Source of the DNA: Prevotella sp.
Lineage (GTDB): Bacteria > Bacteroidota > Bacteroidia > Bacteroidales > Bacteroidaceae
NCBI GenBank assembly: GCA_017619755.1
Contig: JAFZRU010000030.1
Location: 19,189 to 83,188, forward strand
Direction: 5' to 3'
DNA length: 64,000 nt
Positions 59,772-64,000 of the stretch are shown here, in pieces. A program made the position numbers and the translations under genes. The notes beneath the pieces were generated by a model, which worked only from the letters and a program-made list of their open reading frames with translations, searched no databases and was not told where the DNA came from. Numbering within the stretch: the first letter of the stretch is position 1; the number at the start of each line of letters is the position of its first letter.

Positions 59772-60338
59772 TTATTCTTTCATGCGTTGCAGGTAGCTGC
59801 CGTCGCGGGTGTCCACCTGGATGAGGTCGCCCTCATTGACGAACAGGGGCACTCTGACCTCCACGCCTGTCTCCAGGGTGGCGGGTTTTGTGGCGTTGGT
59901 GGCGGTGTCGCCTTTGACGCCCGGCTCGGAGTGGGTGATGCGGAGCACGGTCTTCACCGGCATCTCGGCGAAGAGGATGGTGTTGGTGTCGGCGTCGCTC
60001 ACCACTTCCACGATGTCGCTCTCCTTCATGAAGTCCACGCCGGTGATGAGGTCGCGTTGGATGGGGATCTGGTCGTAGGTCTCCTGGTTCATGAAGATGA
60101 AGTCGGCACCCTCTTGATAGAGGTACTGGTAGGGTCGGCGCTCCACGCGGACGTCCTCAAGTGCCTCGCCGATGTTGAAGCGCTTCTCCAGCACGCGACC
60201 GCTCACCACGTCCTTCAGTGTGGTGCGCATGATGGTGTTACCCTTGCCGGGTTTCACGTGTAGGAAGTCGATGCAAAAATACAGCTTGCCGTCCATGCGG
60301 ATGCAAGTTCCTTTCTTGATGTCTTGTGATTTGATCAT
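59772..60338 (-). CDS. efp: Elongation factor P
   Basis: The 188-residue protein shows the KOW-like domain 1 with the modification loop HVKPGKGN (Lys32 at the tip), then two OB domains ending VRVPLFVNEGDLIQVDTRDGSYLQR. EF-P relieves ribosome stalling at polyproline. The Lys32 modification depends on enzymes not in this window. Divergent from rpmH. Confidence 0.97.
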   Translation of the reverse strand: MIKSQDIKKGTCIRMDGKLYFCIDFLHVKPGKGNTIMRTTLKDVVSGRVLEKRFNIGEALEDVRVERRPYQYLYQEGADFIFMNQETYDQIPIQRDLITGVDFMKESDIVEVVSDADTNTILFAEMPVKTVLRITHSEPGVKGDTATNATKPATLETGVEVRVPLFVNEGDLIQVDTRDGSYLQRMKE

Positions 60339-60409
60339 TTTCGTTTATCTTGATTGTTGATATGGATGCTACAGAGGGCTGCTCCCCCTCATAGGGCGCA
60401 ATTGCCATG

Positions 60410-60417
60410 CAAAGGTA
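60410..60417 (-). promoter_or_regulatory. -7 box of efp
   Basis: Minus-strand TACCTTTG, with a leader of about 70 nt to the ATG. Confidence 0.55.
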
Positions 60418-60492
60418 AGCATTTTATTGAAAAATCGCATGATGTTGAGCGAAATTTCTCACAATTTCTTGGAGAATTGAAAAGAAATGAGT

Positions 60493-60500
60493 ACTTTTGC
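60493..60500 (+). promoter_or_regulatory. -7 box of rpmH
   Basis: TACTTTTG, with a leader of about 110 nt before the rpmH ATG. Confidence 0.6.
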
Positions 60501-60618
60501 ACCCCAAACCAAGAAATAACGACTGTTTCGCCGTGTCGCAGGGGGGGTGCGGGGAGTTCCCTCCAATGCAATATGGCGTCAAATGGTGGAAACGAAAACA
60601 ACAAAAATAGCAACAGAG

Positions 60619-60774
60619 ATGAAAAGAACATTCCAGCCCCACAATCGCAGGAGAGCACACAAGCATGGTTTCCGTGAGAGGATGTCCACGAAGAATGGGC
60701 GTCGTGTCCTGGCTTCCCGTCGTGCCAAAGGGCGCCAGAAGCTGACAGTGTCGGACGAGCATCACGGAAAGTAG
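60619..60774 (+). CDS. rpmH: 50S ribosomal protein L34
   Basis: The 51-residue very basic protein begins [20 protein letters not shown] and continues with [19 protein letters not shown], the L34 signature. The longer open frame upstream (from 60547) is leader, placed after the promoter box and before the conserved start. A terminator follows. L34 sits in 23S rRNA near the tunnel entrance. Confidence 0.96.
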   Translation: MKRTFQPHNRRRAHKHGFRERMSTKNGRRVLASRRAKGRQKLTVSDEHHGK

Positions 60775-60798
60775 TCGCTCGACAGCGTGACAGAAGGA

Positions 60799-60829
60799 CA
60801 GGAAAGGCTCAGGCTTCTCCTGTTTTTTT
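60799..60829 (+). terminator. rpmH terminator
   Basis: An imperfect 10-bp stem (CAGGAAAGGC with partner GCTTCTCCTG) is followed by seven T. Confidence 0.75.
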
Positions 60830-60886
60830 GTGCCCGTTTCAATGGGGATGGATTTTCCCTACCTTGGAAAATCTTGGTGACAATCC

Positions 60887-60917
60887 TTTGTTTTTATGGA
60901 AAAAACATATACTTTTG
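60887..60917 (+). promoter_or_regulatory. Promoter of beta-helix protein gene
   Basis: TTTG at 60887-60890, a 19-nt spacer, and TACTTTTG at 60910-60917. Confidence 0.8.
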
Positions 60918-60954
60918 CACGTCCTATATGGGATGAAACATAAAAACTATACCG

Positions 60955-62322
60955 ATGAAGAAGAAATGGATGATGGCTGTAGCCATGCTCACGCTTGTTT
61001 TCCAACTGCATGCACAGGAGTTCTCCACCCTTGGTGATGGAAAGGTCTATTCTTTCCAAGCCTTGTCGGCCATTGATGGCAGCGGCGTAACACTTTCCAA
61101 TGGCGATTACGTGGTGAATGGCAAGGTGGTCATTGCCAACGGCGATGAGTTTGTGATGGACGGTGGGGCGACGGTGCTTTTTGCCGACGATGCGGAACTG
61201 GTCATCAAGGGAAAGGCCGACTTGAGGGTCTCGCAGCCCACTGTGCTCAACCGGTTGGGCGAGGCCTCCACCTGCTTGGGATTGAATGTGGAGAGCGAGG
61301 AGGTGGTGGAAGTGAGCCACCTGACCTTCGAATATGTCGGCCTCCGTGGAGGTGTCAAGGCGGGGATGAACGTGAGCGACTGCACCTTCCTCCACCACAA
61401 TGGCATGGTCACGAGTGCTCTCTTCCTTGGAGGCGACGGCGCGTCGTTCCGGGTGAGCAACTGCCGGTTTGAGTATTGTCAGAAGGCGGCCATCGGCGGT
61501 GCCGCCAATTATTTCTGTCCGCTTCTTGTAGAAAACTGTGTCTTCAAATGCAACTCCCAGGCCAACGGCAACGTGCCGCAACTCAACCTCACCGCCTCGG
61601 AGACGATAGCCATCAACCATTGTGTGGTGGAGGGAGACTCCCTGCTTACCATGGTGGGGGGCATCGGCATCGCCAACTGGTATGGGCTGGACGGTTTCAA
61701 GGTGAGCATCGAGGGGTGCGAGATTACCAACAACCGATATGGTGTCACCACGATGGGTGTGATGGATGTGGTCATCAAAGACAACATCCTCTGCAACAAC
61801 AAGTTCGAGGTCAACCCCAACAATGGTGGCAGCGGCATCAGCCTCTATGACCCGTATTACAAGCAGAAAGCCGTCATCACCGGCAACACAATCGAGAAAA
61901 ACCTGTGGGGCGTCACCGTTATCGGCTGTGGCGATGTCAACTTGGGCAAGACGGAAGTGGGTTCCGATGCAACCGACTACAACCCGGGCGGAAATGTGTT
62001 TATCGACAATGGCAACAATGGCATTCCATACGACTTGTACAACAACTCCGTGAACACGGTTTATGCGCAGGGGAATGTCTGGAGCGTCCCCGTGCAGGAT
62101 GCCGAAAGCATCGAGACGGTCATACATCACAAAACCGACGACCCATCTCTTGGTGAGGTGGTCTTCCTTCCTGCCGGTGCCACACGGGTAATCACCGCAA
62201 AGATGCCCGATGTATCCGCCCCCGCAGTGATGTACGACTTGCAAGGCATCCGCATCGACCCTCGCCAAGGCTTGCCCAAAGGCATTTATATTGTGAACGG
62301 AAAGAAAGTGGCCGTGCCGTGA
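60955..62322 (+). CDS. Secreted right-handed beta-helix protein with sorting tail
   Basis: The 455-residue protein has a signal peptide (KKKWMMAVAMLTLVFQLHA), then repeated short strands of the parallel beta-helix type (VSDCTFLHHNGM, VSNCRFEYCQKAA, VENCVFKCNSQ, IEGCEITNNRYGV, IKDNILCNNKF, ITGNTIEKNLWGV). The last 30 residues, MYDLQGIRI ... LPKGIYIVNGKKVAV, form the sorting tail also found on the C10 protease and the phosphoesterase. No catalytic residues are recognised, so polysaccharide lyase activity is not claimed. A damaged copy of its end lies at 63469-63673. Confidence 0.88.
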   Translation: MKKKWMMAVAMLTLVFQLHAQEFSTLGDGKVYSFQALSAIDGSGVTLSNGDYVVNGKVVIANGDEFVMDGGATVLFADDAELVIKGKADLRVSQPTVLNRLGEASTCLGLNVESEEVVEVSHLTFEYVGLRGGVKAGMNVSDCTFLHHNGMVTSALFLGGDGASFRVSNCRFEYCQKAAIGGAANYFCPLLVENCVFKCNSQANGNVPQLNLTASETIAINHCVVEGDSLLTMVGGIGIANWYGLDGFKVSIEGCEITNNRYGVTTMGVMDVVIKDNILCNNKFEVNPNNGGSGISLYDPYYKQKAVITGNTIEKNLWGVTVIGCGDVNLGKTEVGSDATDYNPGGNVFIDNGNNGIPYDLYNNSVNTVYAQGNVWSVPVQDAESIETVIHHKTDDPSLGEVVFLPAGATRVITAKMPDVSAPAVMYDLQGIRIDPRQGLPKGIYIVNGKKVAVP

Positions 62323-62325
62323 ATA

Positions 62326-63159
62326 TCAAAAGAATAGCTTGAATACGCTGTCCAAAATGCCGTTCATCCACTCTGGGAATACCCAAAAGAACAGGACAAT
62401 AAAGAGAAATCCTATCCAACCGCAAGCATTGGTGAAACCTGTCGATGGTTTCTTGCCTGTTATCATCTCGTATAGCGCAAACACAATCGCCCCGCCGTCA
62501 AGAGGATAAATGGGAAGAATGTTCAACACTGCAATGATAAGAGACATAGCCGCTAATGGCCGGAAAAAGTCATAGCATTCAATAGAGATGTATGGCAGGA
62601 TAAAGTATATAATAAGAAATGTGATGATGTTGAATGCTACTCCTGCTCCGGAGATAAGCAGGCGTTGCCACGCAGGCTTGTCTTCGATATAGGGTGAGTT
62701 GGCTGATTTCAGATCCATTCCCCAACTTCCTGTTTTCAGACCATCCACATCGTCCTTGTCATCTGATTTCCGTGACTTGAACACAGTGACACCACCTAAG
62801 GGAAGAACCCCCAAACTCCATTTGATATCCCGCCATGAACTGCCTCCAATATCTTGTCTTGGCTTGTAACTAACAAATGGGAGGAGGAACACTTGCATCT
62901 CTTTGATAAAGCATCCAAAAGACTTGCCGGCGATCACATGCCCCAACTCGTGAATGACAACAACGATGGATAGATAGAGATAGAAGCCCCAATCGCCTGA
63001 GAGCATGTCACTCCCAAGACAGAGAAAGATGGCCACCCCCAAAAAGAGGTTAAACCAATTGAAGGTAAACCCATCTCGGGACTCATTCCCCTCATTTGGG
63101 TTGGTTGACGGTTCATAATTCATGTCCGTCATCTGTTCTTGTCTTTCATCCATGCTCAT
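62326..63159 (-). CDS. M50-type site-2 membrane protease
   Basis: The 277-residue membrane protein has an HELGH zinc motif (VVVIHELGHVIAGKSFG, about residue 70) and a second-site NILPIYPLDGGAIVFALYEM (about residue 217), the NxxPxxPLDGG signature of site-2 proteases, with several membrane helices. A charged hydrophilic segment separates the two halves. No PDZ domain, unlike RseP. It could cleave anti-sigma factors or remnant signal peptides. It converges on the beta-helix gene with 3 nt between stops. Confidence 0.88.
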   Translation of the reverse strand: MSMDERQEQMTDMNYEPSTNPNEGNESRDGFTFNWFNLFLGVAIFLCLGSDMLSGDWGFYLYLSIVVVIHELGHVIAGKSFGCFIKEMQVFLLPFVSYKPRQDIGGSSWRDIKWSLGVLPLGGVTVFKSRKSDDKDDVDGLKTGSWGMDLKSANSPYIEDKPAWQRLLISGAGVAFNIITFLIIYFILPYISIECYDFFRPLAAMSLIIAVLNILPIYPLDGGAIVFALYEMITGKKPSTGFTNACGWIGFLFIVLFFWVFPEWMNGILDSVFKLFF

Positions 63160-63220
63160 ATCAATATTGTGTCAAAGTGTATCTACTATCCATGTCTCTC
63201 CTTAACTATAAAATAGGGTT

Positions 63221-63228
63221 CAAAGATA
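63221..63228 (-). promoter_or_regulatory. -7 box of the M50 protease gene
   Basis: Minus-strand TATCTTTG, about 60 nt before the ATG. The 63160-63363 gap holds this box and no gene. Confidence 0.5.
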
Positions 63229-63363
63229 GTGCTTTTATCGCAATTATCATCATCTTTCCAAAAAAAGATGCGTTTCAGGGGCAAAAAAGCCAAGAGGCCT
63301 CATTCAAAATATTCGCTCTGTCGGGCGAGTGGACTGACAAATAATCTAATCTTACAGCATAAG

Positions 63364-63468
63364 TTTTTCCTTCTGAGGGTCAATCAGTTCAACGAGGTGG
63401 CGAAAACCCCCATTGAGGAGTGGATGAAATACCTGAAAGATGGTGCCATCAAGGAGGGCACCACCGTT
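63364..63468 (+). pseudogene. Fragment resembling Rpn/PD-(D/E)XK transposase C-terminus
   Basis: A short frame reads LLRVNQFNEVAKTPIEEWMKYLKDGAIKEG, which resembles the end region of Rpn-type recombination-promoting nuclease/transposase proteins (pattern DEWMxxLKDxxIKE). No nuclease core is present. It runs directly into the sorting-tail fragment. Assignment rests on memory of the family pattern only. Confidence 0.4.
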
Positions 63469-63673
63469 GTCACCACGATGGGTGTGATGGATGTTTCCTG
63501 CCTGTGCCACAAAGGTAATCGCTGCAAAGATGCCCGATGTTTCCGCCCCCGCAGTGGTGTGTGACTTGCAAGGCATCCGCATCAACCCCCGTCAAGGCTT
63601 GCTAAAAGGCGTCTATATTGTGAACGGAAAGAAAGTGGCCCTGCCTTATATTTTTTCCCCCAGATTCCTGTGA
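63469..63673 (+). pseudogene. Degenerate copy of the beta-helix gene's 3' end
   Basis: 63469-63494 is identical to 61744-61769 (26 nt). After a deletion of about 398 nt relative to the intact gene, 63495 onward matches 62168-62320 with scattered changes and encodes KMPDVSAPAVVCDLQGIRI and KGVYIVNGKKVALP in another frame. The deletion length is not a multiple of three, so the copy is frameshifted and has no start, i.e. a pseudogene. Confidence 0.8.
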
Positions 63674-63787
63674 TGGCTGCTCTCCATTTTCCGGGCATTG
63701 GTCATTCGCATAACTTCTTTGATGATAGTCTGGTGTCTGAGTTAGTGGAATGAGATACTGGATGTTCCCTCTCTGTTATCATATATG

Positions 63788-64000
63788 TTAATACTCAGAA
63801 AACCATGAGAGGTCATCATAAGGAAGCATTTTCCCAAATAAATTAGACATATAAGTAATCACGCCAAACTGCTCTGGTGTGCATCTGTTTGCCAATTGCC
63901 TTACCAAATCGTTCGCTGTTTTTAACCATTCCTTTCCTTTTTCTTTCCAATAACCAACTTTCTGATGCCTCGTTGCAAACATCATTTCTCCATTCCAGAA
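63788..64000 (-). CDS. Partial gene at window edge, unknown
   Basis: A frame of 71 codons is open to the right edge on the minus strand and ends at TAA (63788). The visible C-terminal part reads GYWKEKGKEWLKTANDLVRQLANR and PEQFGVITYMSNLFGKMLP, soluble and mixed-charge. I recognise no family. Codon pattern suggests a real protein, but it may start at either ATG near 63983. Confidence 0.4.
   Translation of the reverse strand, partial: FWNGEMMFATRHQKVGYWKEKGKEWLKTANDLVRQLANRCTPEQFGVITYMSNLFGKMLPYDDLSWFSEY

Overview
The window looks like a chromosomal segment from a Bacteroidales bacterium, most likely Prevotellaceae. The evidence is a single short primary sigma factor of 288 residues, many promoters of the Bacteroidetes type (TTTG, a spacer of about 19 nt, then TAnnTTTG), secreted proteins ending in a Prevotella-style 'LPKGVYVVNGKK' sorting tail, a streptopain-like C10 protease, and Bacteroidales gene pairs such as folP-cdaA and serC-serA-DUF1015. 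The species cannot be fixed from the sequence alone. No rRNA, tRNA or CRISPR array was seen.

Layout. 1-1.8 kb is the end of a secreted dockerin-bearing protein. 1.8-5.1 kb is an AT-richer accessory patch (CAT-like acyltransferase, small alpha/beta hydrolase, HigB/HigA-like toxin-antitoxin pair) with related inverted-repeat elements on both sides. 5.1-9.8 kb has a secreted HMA-like protein, a SWIM-SNF2 helicase and a ComEC-like channel. 10.2-10.6 kb holds a candidate structured small RNA. 10.6-16.8 kb is a minus-strand train: htrA, rpoD, a secreted protein, then an HprK-like/S26-like/PqqD-like cassette ending in a secreted protein. 17-22.4 kb encodes two secreted enzymes with C-terminal sorting tails. 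22.4-25.8 kb is a minus-strand operon for surface-glycan O-acetylation and deacetylation (SGNH, MBOAT, CE2 esterase).

26-45 kb is mostly housekeeping: pepD, an AAA-CYTH fusion, truA, a DMT transporter, a small envelope-stress-like gene pair, gyrA, two TPR proteins, serC-serA-DUF1015-YigZ, and nrdD-nrdG followed by an overlapping LuxR regulator. 45-50.7 kb carries kdsA-kdsD-phospholipase D and an MscS channel. 50.8-55 kb has folP-cdaA and pta-ackA. 55-60.8 kb has lpxH-DUF59-phosphoribosyltransferase, glycosyltransferase-radC-yhaM-like, efp and rpmH. 60.9-64 kb has a beta-helix protein with a sorting tail, an M50 protease, a broken chimeric copy of the sorting tail, and the edge of a further gene.

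Themes. Envelope work dominates: Kdo and lipid A synthesis (kdsA, kdsD, lpxH), glycan O-acetylation, HtrA and site-2 proteases, an MscS channel and sorting-tail cargo. The least understood parts are the PqqD/S26/HprK cassette, the two candidate small RNAs, the repeat-flanked island, and the LuxR regulator overlapping nrdG. Start codons were often moved downstream where a -7 promoter box lies inside or beside the longest possible frame.
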